A DNA stretch of 7,677 bases from Paracoccaceae bacterium (GTDB lineage Bacteria > Pseudomonadota > Alphaproteobacteria > Rhodobacterales > Rhodobacteraceae), in contig WFQA01000222.1 in NCBI GenBank assembly GCA_015487255.1, forward strand, positions 1 through 7,677, written 5' to 3'. The first letter of the stretch is position 1. Every line of letters starts with the position of its first letter. Positions 1 through 6,622 of the stretch are shown piece after piece. A program made the translations under genes and the position numbers. Below the pieces are notes generated by a model. The model was not told the DNA's origin. It saw nothing but the letters and a program-made list of their open reading frames with translations, and ran no database searches.

Positions 1-577
1 GCTGGGCGCGGGTGGTGATGCCGCCCAGCACCACTGTCAGCCCCGGCCTGACCCGCTTGACCAGATCATAAAATTCATTTTGCTGTGCAATATATTGCGC
101 CACATCGCCGACATAAAGATTGTCCCATTCATTACCAAACTGGATCGAGGTTATCTGCCCGCCAATCCGGCCCAGCAGGGCGGTGACATAGGCCTCGAAA
201 GCCGGCCAGTCGGTGATTTCGCAGGTATAGGCGTTGCGCGCACCGCATGCCCAGTTTGGCCCGTCGCTCTGGATGGTGAGCATGATGCGCAGCCCGGCCG
301 CGCTCAGCGCGCCGATCCGGGCCTCGACCGCTTGCCATTTATAATTGCCACGGCTTGGCTCGCGCATTGCCCAAGCCTCGGCAATGCGGATATCAACCAC
401 CCCCAGCGCTTGCAGTTTTTCAATGGTAAAGGCGATTTCAGCCGCGGTTTTCACCGGCGGAAAGCTCATGCCCAGGCGCGGTTGCGCCGTGGCGGGCAGA
501 GAAAGGCCCAGCAAAAGGGCAAGCAAGGCCAGCCCCCGTAGCGCTGAACGGTGTGAAAGCCGCCAGCCCGCCCCCAC
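1..577 (-). CDS. Exported clan GH-A glycoside hydrolase-like protein (partial, C-terminus off the left edge)
   Basis: This is the first 192 residues of a secreted TIM-barrel protein resembling clan GH-A glycosidases (GH5/GH39-like); the substrate cannot be told. Residues 1-31 form a signal peptide: an Arg/His-rich start, a hydrophobic core LALLALLLGLSL, then a PATA|Q cleavage site. The mature part begins RLGMSFPP and alternates predicted strands and helices (VVDIRIAE about 60-67, LRIMLTI about 96-102). It reaches SIQFGNEWDN at 144-153; in clan GH-A an Asn-Glu after strand 4 carries the acid/base, here Glu150. The nucleophile would lie beyond the window. Cys111 and Cys119 could form a periplasmic disulfide. 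The GTG start at 577 is preferred because AGGGA lies 8 bases upstream, straddling the end of the preceding membrane-protein gene, whose stop is only 4 bases away, so translational coupling is likely. The family call rests on motif and fold reading; the exact GH family is uncertain. Confidence 0.72.
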   Translation of the reverse strand, partial: MGAGWRLSHRSALRGLALLALLLGLSLPATAQPRLGMSFPPVKTAAEIAFTIEKLQALGVVDIRIAEAWAMREPSRGNYKWQAVEARIGALSAAGLRIMLTIQSDGPNWACGARNAYTCEITDWPAFEAYVTALLGRIGGQITSIQFGNEWDNLYVGDVAQYIAQQNEFYDLVKRVRPGLTVVLGGITTRAQ

Positions 578-581
578 CCGG

Positions 582-788
582 TTATTCCCTGGGCGTGGTT
601 TTTATCCGCAAAATCGCATAAAGCGGGCAAAAGCTGAATACCGCTGTCAGCAACAGCACCAGGCCAACCGCCACCGCAAGCCAGCCAAGCCCGCCGAGAT
701 AGCCAAGGTAACCCAGCAGGAAAAGTGCCATCCCCGCCAATATCCGCAAAGCGCGATCAAGCGAGCCTATATTTGCATTGAACTTCAT
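582..788 (-). CDS. DUF2892 / YgaP-like small inner-membrane protein
   Basis: A 68-residue protein matching the DUF2892 family, the transmembrane domain found alone or fused to rhodanese in YgaP. It shows the family's N-terminal motif (N6, G8, then D11-R12 and R15), two hydrophobic segments at about 14-31 and 34-53 separated by Gly-rich turns (YLGYLGGLGW), and the conserved end FCPLYAILRIKT with Cys54-Pro55. It would sit in the inner membrane as a helical hairpin. No rhodanese domain is attached, so catalytic sulfur transfer by this protein itself is not supported; the family's role when free-standing is not well defined. The start has a strong Shine-Dalgarno (GGTGAGGAG) just upstream. It is the first gene of a two-gene unit with the glycosidase-like gene downstream, and is preceded by a promoter overlapped by a palindrome, so it is probably controlled by a repressor or activator. 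Confidence 0.88.
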   Translation of the reverse strand: MKFNANIGSLDRALRILAGMALFLLGYLGYLGGLGWLAVAVGLVLLLTAVFSFCPLYAILRIKTTPRE

Positions 789-800
789 GATCTTCTCCTC

Positions 801-874
801 ACCTTAGAATAAGCAGCCATGATATGCCGCATTAACCTTGGATACTATCTAAGGTATAATGCGTTAAGATTCAA
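801..874 (-). promoter_or_regulatory. Promoter and palindromic operator candidate for the DUF2892 gene
   Basis: Read on the minus strand, TTGAAT (869-874) and TAGATA (846-851) are separated by exactly 17 bases and form a credible sigma70-like promoter about 60 bases from the start codon. An imperfect palindrome covers the -10: ACCTTGGATA (835-844) and TATCTAAGGT (846-855) pair around C845 with one mismatch. Outer arms GCATTA (829-834) and TAATGC (857-862) extend the symmetry, with one bulged base at 856. A further half-site, ACCTTAGA, lies at 801-808 beside the ribosome-binding site. The placement is typical of a repressor operator; the regulator is not identifiable here. Confidence 0.55.
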
Positions 875-931
875 TGGTTTATCTTACTTTTAGCTCTGGC
901 CGCCCTTTTTCTGGCCTCCGTATTGCCGGCA

Positions 932-965
932 CCGGCCCGCAAAAACAGGTGTTTTTTCGGGCCGG
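932..965. terminator. Long hairpin downstream of the TRAP binding-protein gene, possible terminator
   Basis: CCGGCCCG (932-939) pairs perfectly with CGGGCCGG (958-965). Inside this, after a C-T mismatch, AAAAACA (941-947) pairs with TGTTTTT (950-956), leaving almost no free loop. The hairpin begins 10 bases beyond the stop codon of the minus-strand TRAP gene, where a terminator would be expected. It lacks the usual run of T after the stem on the minus strand, the T-rich tract being inside the stem, so termination could be inefficient or the hairpin may act as a 3' stabiliser. A second GCCGGC at 925-930 repeats the one at 961-966. Confidence 0.5.
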
Positions 966-975
966 CATGGCTTTG

Positions 976-2010
976 TTACATTGAGTTTTCCGCAATCAGC
1001 GCCCGGGCGCGGGTGAGCAGGTCCTGCCCGTCGATGCCCTTGTCGGCCATCTCGGCAATCCAGCGCTCGATCACCGGCTGCGCGGCGGCTTCCCATGTGG
1101 CCAGCGCCTCACCCTCGATGGTGACAATCGTGTTGCCACGATCCTCTGCAACGGCCCGCCCGGCGGCATCGGCCGCCTGCATCACCTTGCCCGCATTGGC
1201 CGAGAAATCCGCCCCGGAAACACTGTCGAGAATCTCCTGCAAATCTGCGGGCATCGCCTCATAAACATCCTTGTTCATGATCAGCACAAAAGCTGCGGTG
1301 TAAAGCGTGCGCTCGCCCAGAAATTCGGTATGGGCATTGGTCAGTTCAGCGATTTTCAGCGCTTTGGTCACCTCCCACGGAATCACCGTGCCGTCAATCA
1401 CCCCCTTGGCGAGGTTTTCCGGCAGGGCCGGCACCGGCATGCCAATCGGGGTGGCACCCAACTCGCCGAGCAGGTCGTTGATCACCCGTGTTGGCCCGCG
1501 CAGTTTCAGCCCGTCCATATCTGCAATGGTTTCGATCGGGTCACCGTTCACATGGATAACCCCCGGCCCGTGCACCCAGGCGCCAAGCATATGGAAATCG
1601 GCAAAATCGGTATCGGCCATGTCGGTTTGATACATCTCCCAATAGGCGCGCGAGGTCGCTTCGGCATTGGTCATCATAAACGGCAGCTCAAATACCTCGA
1701 CCCGCGGGAAGCGGCCCGGCGTGTAGCCCGGCAGGGTCCAGGCGATATCGACCACGCCGTCAGCCACCTGATCGATCAGTTGCGGCGGGGTGCCCCCCAG
1801 CGCCATGGCCGAATAGACCTCGACCTTGATGCGCCCGCCCGAGGCCTCTTCCACCGCTTCAGCCCAGGGGATCAGGATCTGCGCCGGCACCGTGGCCTGA
1901 GGCGGCAAAAACTGGTGCATGCGCAGGGTAACCTCCTGCGCCATGGCCGCGCCGCCGCCAGCCAGCAATATGGCCACCAGCCCCGATTTCAACAAGTTGC
2001 GTTTGTTCAT
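976..2010 (-). CDS. TRAP transporter substrate-binding protein, DctP family
   Basis: A 344-residue periplasmic solute-binding protein of the TRAP (DctP/TAXI-independent) class, which normally hands organic acids to a DctQM sodium-coupled membrane permease. Residues 1-24 are a classic signal peptide: NKRNLLK, a hydrophobic core, and cleavage AMA|QE. The mature protein starts with VTLRMHQFLPP, the family's first strand and ligand-pocket lead-in. It continues through the central VHGPGVIHVN strand, KLRGPTR at 169-175 holding the Arg (probably Arg171) that in this family salt-bridges a substrate carboxylate, and the hinge-helix region KGVIDGTVIPWEV (about 202-214). Length is normal. AAGGGAG lies just upstream of the ATG. 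No dctQ or dctM gene is visible on either side, so it is an orphan within this window. It is transcribed divergently from the gcv operon; substrate unknown, carboxylate likely from family knowledge. Confidence 0.93.
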   Translation of the reverse strand: MNKRNLLKSGLVAILLAGGGAAMAQEVTLRMHQFLPPQATVPAQILIPWAEAVEEASGGRIKVEVYSAMALGGTPPQLIDQVADGVVDIAWTLPGYTPGRFPRVEVFELPFMMTNAEATSRAYWEMYQTDMADTDFADFHMLGAWVHGPGVIHVNGDPIETIADMDGLKLRGPTRVINDLLGELGATPIGMPVPALPENLAKGVIDGTVIPWEVTKALKIAELTNAHTEFLGERTLYTAAFVLIMNKDVYEAMPADLQEILDSVSGADFSANAGKVMQAADAAGRAVAEDRGNTIVTIEGEALATWEAAAQPVIERWIAEMADKGIDGQDLLTRARALIAENSM

Positions 2011-2089
2011 TTTGTTCTCCCTTGGCGTTTATTGTTATTTGGCACCTGCATTCCCATCATCATGGGGCAGAAAATCTTTTCGATCAATG

Positions 2090-2117
2090 ATTAGATTCTG
2101 CTGGAAATGCAATCCAA
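2090..2117 (-). promoter_or_regulatory. Weak promoter candidate for the TRAP binding-protein gene
   Basis: On the minus strand TTGGAT (2112-2117) and TCTAAT (2090-2095) are 16 bases apart, about 80 bases upstream of the start codon. Both hexamers are imperfect and no experiment supports them; this is the best match seen by eye in the divergent region. Confidence 0.3.
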
Positions 2118-2127
2118 GCAGGCGTAT

Positions 2128-2143
2128 GTTTCCGATAGGAAAC
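2128..2143. promoter_or_regulatory. Perfect inverted repeat in the divergent dctP-like/gcvT control region, operator candidate
   Basis: GTTTCC (2128-2133) and GGAAAC (2138-2143) are a perfect 6-base inverted repeat around GATA. Flanking CCAAG (2114-2118) and CTTGG (2143-2147) are also complementary but asymmetrically spaced. The centre lies about 48 bases upstream of the gcvT start codon. It would overlap the -35 zone of a promoter using TATACA (2158-2163) as -10, though no good -35 hexamer is present. Such placement fits a regulator of gcv, of the TRAP gene, or both. The rest of 2011-2183 shows no gene and no recognisable RNA. Confidence 0.45.
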
Positions 2144-2183
2144 TTGGTAGACCCGTGTATACAACCCAGCAAAGGTGCCCCGG

Positions 2184-3269
2184 ATGAGTGAACCGCAAAA
2201 AACCCCGCTTTATGACCTGCATGTGGAATTGGGCGGCAAAATGGTTGATTTTGCTGGCTGGATGATGCCGGTGAACTACCCCGCAGGCGTGGCGACCGAG
2301 CATAAACACTGCCGCGAGAAGGCGGCTTTGTTTGATGTATCCCATATGGGGCAGGTGGAGCTGCGCGGTGAAAACGTGGCCGGTAAGCTCGAATCGCTCT
2401 GCCCGTCGAGCTTCCGGACCCTGCCAGAAGGCAAGGCGCGCTATACGTTTTTCACCAATCCCGGGGGCGGTATCATGGATGACCTGATCGTCGCCAATGC
2501 CGGAGATCATTTTTTTGTTGTGGTCAATGCCTCGATGCGGGATCAGGATATCAACCATATGAAGCGCCTTGATATCGAGGTAAAGGAGCTTTCCCGCGCG
2601 CTGATCGCGGTGCAAGGCCCGGCGGCGGAGGCGATTGTGGCCACCCATGCCCCCATCGCTGCCGAGCTTAAATTCATGCAAACCGCGCTGGCTGAAATCA
2701 ACGGGGTCGAGGTGCGGCTTTCGCGGATCGGCTATACCGGCGAAGACGGATACGAGATCTCCATTCCTGAAGACAAAGTGGTGGAAATCACCCGGCTGCT
2801 GCTTGAACACCCCGATCTGGCCCCCGCCGGGCTTGGCGCGCGCGATAGCCTGCGCCTTGAGGCGGGGCTTTGCCTTTATGGCAATGATATTGATAATTCC
2901 ACCTCGCCGGTGGAGGCCAACCTGACCTGGGCGATGCAGAAAAAGCGCCGCGAGGAGGGCGGCTTTCCCGGGGAAGAGCGGATTTTGCGCGAGTTGAGCG
3001 AGGGACCGGCCCGCAAGCTGGTTGGCATAAAGCCCGAGGGGCGGGCACCGGCGCGGCGCGGGGTCGAGGTGGCTGACGGGGCCGGGAATATCATCGGCAG
3101 CATTACTTCGGGGGGTTTTGGCCCAAGTTTTGGTGGACCCATATCAATGGGGTATGTTAACGCCGATATGGCAATCGCGGACCATGCCGTTACCCTGCTT
3201 ATCCGGGGCAGGCCCCATCCGGCCACCATTGTCAAACTGCCCTTCGTGGCACAGAATTACAAACGCTAG
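2184..3269 (+). CDS. gcvT: Aminomethyltransferase (glycine cleavage system T-protein)
   Basis: GcvT takes the aminomethyl group from the lipoyl arm of GcvH and, with tetrahydrofolate, yields 5,10-methylene-THF and ammonia in the cytoplasm. The 361-residue product has the usual length and all expected landmarks: LYDLHVELGGKMVDFAGWMMP at the N-terminus, FDVSHMGQ, GGIMDDLIV with the Asp pair at 99-100 (the position of the catalytic Asp of the family), ALIAVQGP, the GYTGEDGYEIS motif, GLGARDSLRLEAGLCLYGNDID, and the C-terminal ITSGGFGPS. ATG 2184 is chosen over the in-frame GTG at 2175 because AAAGG (2171-2175) lies 8 bases before the ATG and would overlap the GTG. It is the first gene of gcvT-gcvH-gcvP, with 28 bases to gcvH. 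No defects are seen. Confidence 0.97.
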   Translation: MSEPQKTPLYDLHVELGGKMVDFAGWMMPVNYPAGVATEHKHCREKAALFDVSHMGQVELRGENVAGKLESLCPSSFRTLPEGKARYTFFTNPGGGIMDDLIVANAGDHFFVVVNASMRDQDINHMKRLDIEVKELSRALIAVQGPAAEAIVATHAPIAAELKFMQTALAEINGVEVRLSRIGYTGEDGYEISIPEDKVVEITRLLLEHPDLAPAGLGARDSLRLEAGLCLYGNDIDNSTSPVEANLTWAMQKKRREEGGFPGEERILRELSEGPARKLVGIKPEGRAPARRGVEVADGAGNIIGSITSGGFGPSFGGPISMGYVNADMAIADHAVTLLIRGRPHPATIVKLPFVAQNYKR

Positions 3270-3297
3270 ACCAAAGCACCAGGAAGGGATTCCCAGC

Positions 3298-3663
3298 ATG
3301 GCAACCTATTATACAGAAGAACATGAATGGCTCGAAGTGGAGGGCGATACCGCCACGCTTGGCATCACCAAACACGCGGCTGAAGCGCTGGGCGAGGTGG
3401 TTTTTGTCGAGCTGCAGGAAACGGGCGAGACCTTTGACAAGGACGACGAGATCGGTGTGGTCGAAAGCGTGAAAGCCGCCTCCGAGCTATATGCGCCGCT
3501 GGCGATGGAGATACTTGAGGCCAATGATGCGCTGGAGGACAACCCCGGCATGGTCAATGAAGACCCCGAGGGCAATGCCTGGTTTTACAAGATCAAGATC
3601 GCCGATATTTCCGAGCTGGAAAACCTGCTCGACATCAACGCCTATAAAGCCCTGATCGACTAA
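3298..3663 (+). CDS. gcvH: Glycine cleavage system H-protein (lipoyl carrier)
   Basis: A 121-residue acidic protein that carries a lipoyl group and shuttles the aminomethyl intermediate between GcvP, GcvT and the L-protein. The lipoylation site is Lys59 in VVESVKAASELYAPL, exactly the family pattern. The N-terminus (YYTEEHEWLEVEGDTATLGIT) and the segment NEDPEGNAWFYKIKI are also typical, and the length is slightly short of, but normal for, bacterial H-proteins. The reading frame is open further upstream into gcvT, but ATG 3298 is preceded by AGGAAGGGA and gives the standard N-terminus. It sits between gcvT (28 bases) and gcvP (56 bases). Its place in a full gcv operon argues that it serves glycine cleavage and not the lipoate-binding role of related proteins in sulfur oxidation. 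Confidence 0.97.
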   Translation: MATYYTEEHEWLEVEGDTATLGITKHAAEALGEVVFVELQETGETFDKDDEIGVVESVKAASELYAPLAMEILEANDALEDNPGMVNEDPEGNAWFYKIKIADISELENLLDINAYKALID

Positions 3664-3669
3664 TCCTGC

Positions 3670-3695
3670 GCCGGAAGCCAAGCCCGGCTTCCGGC
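3670..3695 (+). terminator. Intercistronic hairpin between gcvH and gcvP
   Basis: GCCGGAAGCC (3670-3679) and GGCTTCCGGC (3686-3695) form a perfect 10-base-pair stem with a 6-base loop, starting 7 bases after the gcvH stop codon. It is followed by CTTTCTG, not a proper T-run, so full termination is unlikely. A partial terminator or an RNA-processing/stabilising element that sets the gcvTH:gcvP ratio is more plausible. The gcvP ribosome-binding site lies further on and is not inside the stem. Confidence 0.6.
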
Positions 3696-3719
3696 CTTTC
3701 TGCCCATTTGGAGCCAGCC

Positions 3720-6563
3720 ATGCCGTTTGAGCCAACCCGCTATCAGCCCTATGATTTCGCCAACCGCCGCCATATCGGCCCCTCGCCCCGCGAGATGGAG
3801 GAGATGCTCAAGGTGGTCGGGGTTTCCTCGCTCGATGCGCTGATTGACGAAACCGTCCCCTCCAGCATCCGGCAGGATGACACGCTCAAGCTGCAAGCCC
3901 CGCTGACCGAGCGCGATGCGCTGCACCATATGGAAGCGGTGATCGGGCAAAACAAAGTGCTGACCTCGCTGATCGGTCAGGGCTATTACGGCACCATGAC
4001 CCCGCCGGTGATCCAGCGCAATATTCTGGAAAACCCGGCATGGTATACCGCCTATACCCCCTACCAGCCCGAAATCGCCCAGGGGCGGCTGGAGGCGTTG
4101 CTCAATTTCCAGACCATGGTGAGCGACCTCACCGGGCTGCCGATTGCCAATGCCTCGCTGCTTGATGAGGCGACAGCGGCGGCTGAAGCGATGACCATGG
4201 CCAGGCGCGGCAGCAAATCCAAGGCCAACGGGTTTTTTGTGGATGAAAACTGCCACCCGCAAACCATCGAGGTGATCAAGACCCGGGCCGAGCCTTTGGG
4301 GATCGAGGTGTTTGTCGCCAACCCCGAAACCGATATGGACCCCGAGGCGGTATTTGGTGCGATTTTCCAATATCCCGGCACCTATGGCCGGGTGCGGGAT
4401 TTCAGCCCCTGCATTGCCGCGCTGCACGCGCATAAGGCAATTGCGATCATGGCGGCGGATATTCTGGCGCTTTGCCTGCTGAAATCCCCCGGCGAGATGG
4501 GGGCGGATATCGCCATTGGCACAACCCAGCGCTTTGGGGTGCCAATGGGTTACGGCGGCCCGCATGCCGCTTATATGGCCAGCACCGACAAGCTGAAACG
4601 CGCGATGCCGGGGCGGATCATCGGGGTTTCGGTGGATGCGCGCGGCAACAAGGCCTACCGGCTGGCGCTGCAAACCCGCGAGCAGCATATCCGCCGTGAA
4701 AAGGCCAATTCCAATGTCTGCACCGCGCAGGCCCTGCTGGCGGTGATGGCCTCGATGTATGCGGTGTTTTATGGCCCGGCCGGGCTGAAGGCGATCGCGC
4801 AATCGGTGCATCGCAAAACCTCGCGCCTGGCCAAGGGGCTGGAGAGCCTTGGTTACAAGATCGAACCCGAGGTGTTTTTTGATACGATCACGGTAAAGGT
4901 CGATGCGCTGCAAGGGGTGATTCTGGCGGCGGCGGTGCAAGAAGGGATCAACCTGCGCAAGGTTGGCAAGGACCGGATCGGCATCAGCCTTGACGAGCAG
5001 ACCTACCCGGAAACCATCGAGGCCGTCTGGCGCGCCTTTGGTGGTGACTTGAAGGATGACAGCAGCAAACACCGCGAATACCGCCTGCCCGAGGACCTGC
5101 TGCGCAGCGACGAATATCTCAGCCATCCGATCTTCCACATGAACCGCTCGGAAGCGGAGATGACCCGCTATATGCGCCGCCTGGCCGACCGTGATCTGGC
5201 GCTGGACCGCGCGATGATCCCGCTTGGCTCCTGCACGATGAAGCTTAACGCCACCGCCGAGATGATCCCGCTGACATGGCCGGAAATCGCCAACCTGCAC
5301 CCTTATGTGCCGCTCGATCAGGCCAGGGGTTATAGCGAGCTGACCGAGCAGCTCAAAGCCCAGCTTTGCGAGATCACCGGCTATGACGCCATGTCGCTAC
5401 AGCCCAATTCCGGCGCGCAAGGGGAATATGCCGGGCTGCTGACCATTCGCAATTACCACCTTTCGCGCGGGGAGGGCGGGCGCAATATCTGCCTGATTCC
5501 GGTTTCGGCCCATGGCACCAACCCGGCCAGCGCCCATATGGTCGGCTGGGATGTGGTGGTGGTGAAATCAGCCGAAAACGGCGATATCGATCTGGAGGAT
5601 TTCCGCGCCAAGGCCGAAGCGGCGGGCGACAGGCTGGCGGGCTGCATGATCACCTACCCCTCCACCCACGGGGTGTTTGAAAAAACCGTGCGCGAGGTTT
5701 GCGAGATCACCCACGCCCATGGCGGGCAGGTCTATATTGATGGCGCTAATTTGAACGCCATGGTCGGGCTGGTGCAGCCCGGCAGGATCGGCGGCGATGT
5801 CAGCCACCTCAACCTGCACAAAACCTTCGCCATCCCGCATGGGGGCGGCGGGCCGGGCATGGGGCCGATCGGTGTTGGCAAACATCTCGAACCCTTCCTG
5901 CCCGGCAACCCCGAAGGTGGCGGCATCGGCCCGGTATCTGCCGCGCCGATGGGCAGCGCTTCGATACTGGTGATCTCCTGGGCCTATATCCTGCTGATGG
6001 GCGGCAGCGGCATGGCCCAGGCCACCAAAGTGGCAATTCTCAACGCCAATTACATCGCCAAACGGCTTGAGGGCGCTTATGATGTGCTGTTCAAATCCGA
6101 GATCGGCCGGGTGGCGCATGAGTGCATTTTGGACACCCGCCCATTGGCCGAAAGCGCCGGGGTGACGGTGGATGACATTGCCAAACGGCTGATGGATAGC
6201 GGCTTTCACGCCCCGACCATGAGCTGGCCTGTGCCCGGCACCCTGATGGTGGAGCCAACGGAGAGCGAGCCAAAAGCCGAGCTGGACCGCTTTATCGACG
6301 CCATGCTGGCGATCCGGGCCGAGGCTGGCGAAATCGAGGCCGGCAATATCGCTTACGCCGACAGCCCGCTGCACCACGCCCCGCATACGGTGGAAGATCT
6401 GGTTGGCGACTGGGCGCGCAAATACTCGCGCGAGCAGGCCTGCTTTCCGCCCGGTGCGTTTCGGGTGGATAAATACTGGCCGCCGGTCAACCGGGTTGAT
6501 AACGCTTATGGGGACCGAAATCTGGTCTGCACCTGCCCGCCTTTGAGCGATTATCTGGCGTAA
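3720..6563 (+). CDS. gcvP: Glycine dehydrogenase (decarboxylating), single-chain P-protein
   Basis: GcvP is the pyridoxal-phosphate enzyme that decarboxylates glycine and transfers the aminomethyl group to lipoyl-GcvH. The product is 947 residues, the full length of the fused form found in E. coli, not the split GcvPA/GcvPB form. It opens with NRRHIGPSPREMEEML. The N-terminal half has TPYQPEIAQGRLEALLNFQT, the region LLDEATAAAEAM and GVPMGYGGPHAA. The C-terminal half includes GSCTMKLNATAEMIP (from Gly503) and QPNSGAQGEYAG, followed by HGTNPASAHM and HLNLHKTFAIPHGGGGPGMGPIG, in which Lys701 is the PLP-binding lysine. A longer TTG start at 3708 is possible, but ATG 3720 is preferred with GGAG (3710-3713) 6 bases upstream and a normal N-terminus. 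Last gene of the operon, followed directly by a terminator. No frameshift or missing key residue seen. Confidence 0.98.
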   Translation: MPFEPTRYQPYDFANRRHIGPSPREMEEMLKVVGVSSLDALIDETVPSSIRQDDTLKLQAPLTERDALHHMEAVIGQNKVLTSLIGQGYYGTMTPPVIQRNILENPAWYTAYTPYQPEIAQGRLEALLNFQTMVSDLTGLPIANASLLDEATAAAEAMTMARRGSKSKANGFFVDENCHPQTIEVIKTRAEPLGIEVFVANPETDMDPEAVFGAIFQYPGTYGRVRDFSPCIAALHAHKAIAIMAADILALCLLKSPGEMGADIAIGTTQRFGVPMGYGGPHAAYMASTDKLKRAMPGRIIGVSVDARGNKAYRLALQTREQHIRREKANSNVCTAQALLAVMASMYAVFYGPAGLKAIAQSVHRKTSRLAKGLESLGYKIEPEVFFDTITVKVDALQGVILAAAVQEGINLRKVGKDRIGISLDEQTYPETIEAVWRAFGGDLKDDSSKHREYRLPEDLLRSDEYLSHPIFHMNRSEAEMTRYMRRLADRDLALDRAMIPLGSCTMKLNATAEMIPLTWPEIANLHPYVPLDQARGYSELTEQLKAQLCEITGYDAMSLQPNSGAQGEYAGLLTIRNYHLSRGEGGRNICLIPVSAHGTNPASAHMVGWDVVVVKSAENGDIDLEDFRAKAEAAGDRLAGCMITYPSTHGVFEKTVREVCEITHAHGGQVYIDGANLNAMVGLVQPGRIGGDVSHLNLHKTFAIPHGGGGPGMGPIGVGKHLEPFLPGNPEGGGIGPVSAAPMGSASILVISWAYILLMGGSGMAQATKVAILNANYIAKRLEGAYDVLFKSEIGRVAHECILDTRPLAESAGVTVDDIAKRLMDSGFHAPTMSWPVPGTLMVEPTESEPKAELDRFIDAMLAIRAEAGEIEAGNIAYADSPLHHAPHTVEDLVGDWARKYSREQACFPPGAFRVDKYWPPVNRVDNAYGDRNLVCTCPPLSDYLA

Positions 6564-6568
6564 ACCCT

Positions 6569-6597
6569 GCCGCGCCAGAGCGGTGGCGCGGCTTTTT
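6569..6597 (+). terminator. Rho-independent terminator of the gcv operon
   Basis: GCCGCGCCA (6569-6577) pairs perfectly with TGGCGCGGC (6584-6592) around a 6-base loop and is followed at once by five T (6593-6597). It begins 5 bases after the gcvP stop codon, so it ends the gcvTHP transcript and insulates the dsrE-tusA unit. Confidence 0.9.
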
Positions 6598-6622
6598 ACT
6601 TAATTTCCTGTGCATTTCCCTC

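Noticed and set aside
80..812. Plus-strand open frames over the glycosidase-like and DUF2892 genes.
   Set aside because: The minus-strand reading gives a signal peptide plus GNEWD motif and a clear DUF2892 protein; the plus-strand readings show neither.
1330..2094. Plus-strand open frames opposite the TRAP binding-protein gene.
   Set aside because: The minus-strand gene has a signal peptide, family motifs and a ribosome-binding site; the plus-strand product is low-complexity and basic.
2175..2183. Alternative GTG start of gcvT adding three residues.
   Set aside because: The AAAGG ribosome-binding site overlaps this codon and is correctly spaced for ATG 2184.
2091..2810. Minus-strand open frame of 239 codons opposite gcvT.
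   Set aside because: Mirror of gcvT codon bias; its content has no recognisable domain and no ribosome-binding site was found to support it.
3298..3663. GcvH as an LbpA-type lipoate-binding protein of a sulfur-oxidising sHdr system, given DsrE and TusA nearby.
   Set aside because: It sits between gcvT and gcvP in a complete, terminated operon and has the canonical H-protein sequence; no hdr genes are visible.
3660..5300. Long open frame of 546 codons on the minus strand opposite gcvP.
   Set aside because: It is antisense to a certain gene with all landmarks of the P-protein. High-GC coding sequence commonly leaves such open antisense frames, and the translation is His/Gly/Arg-rich without family features.
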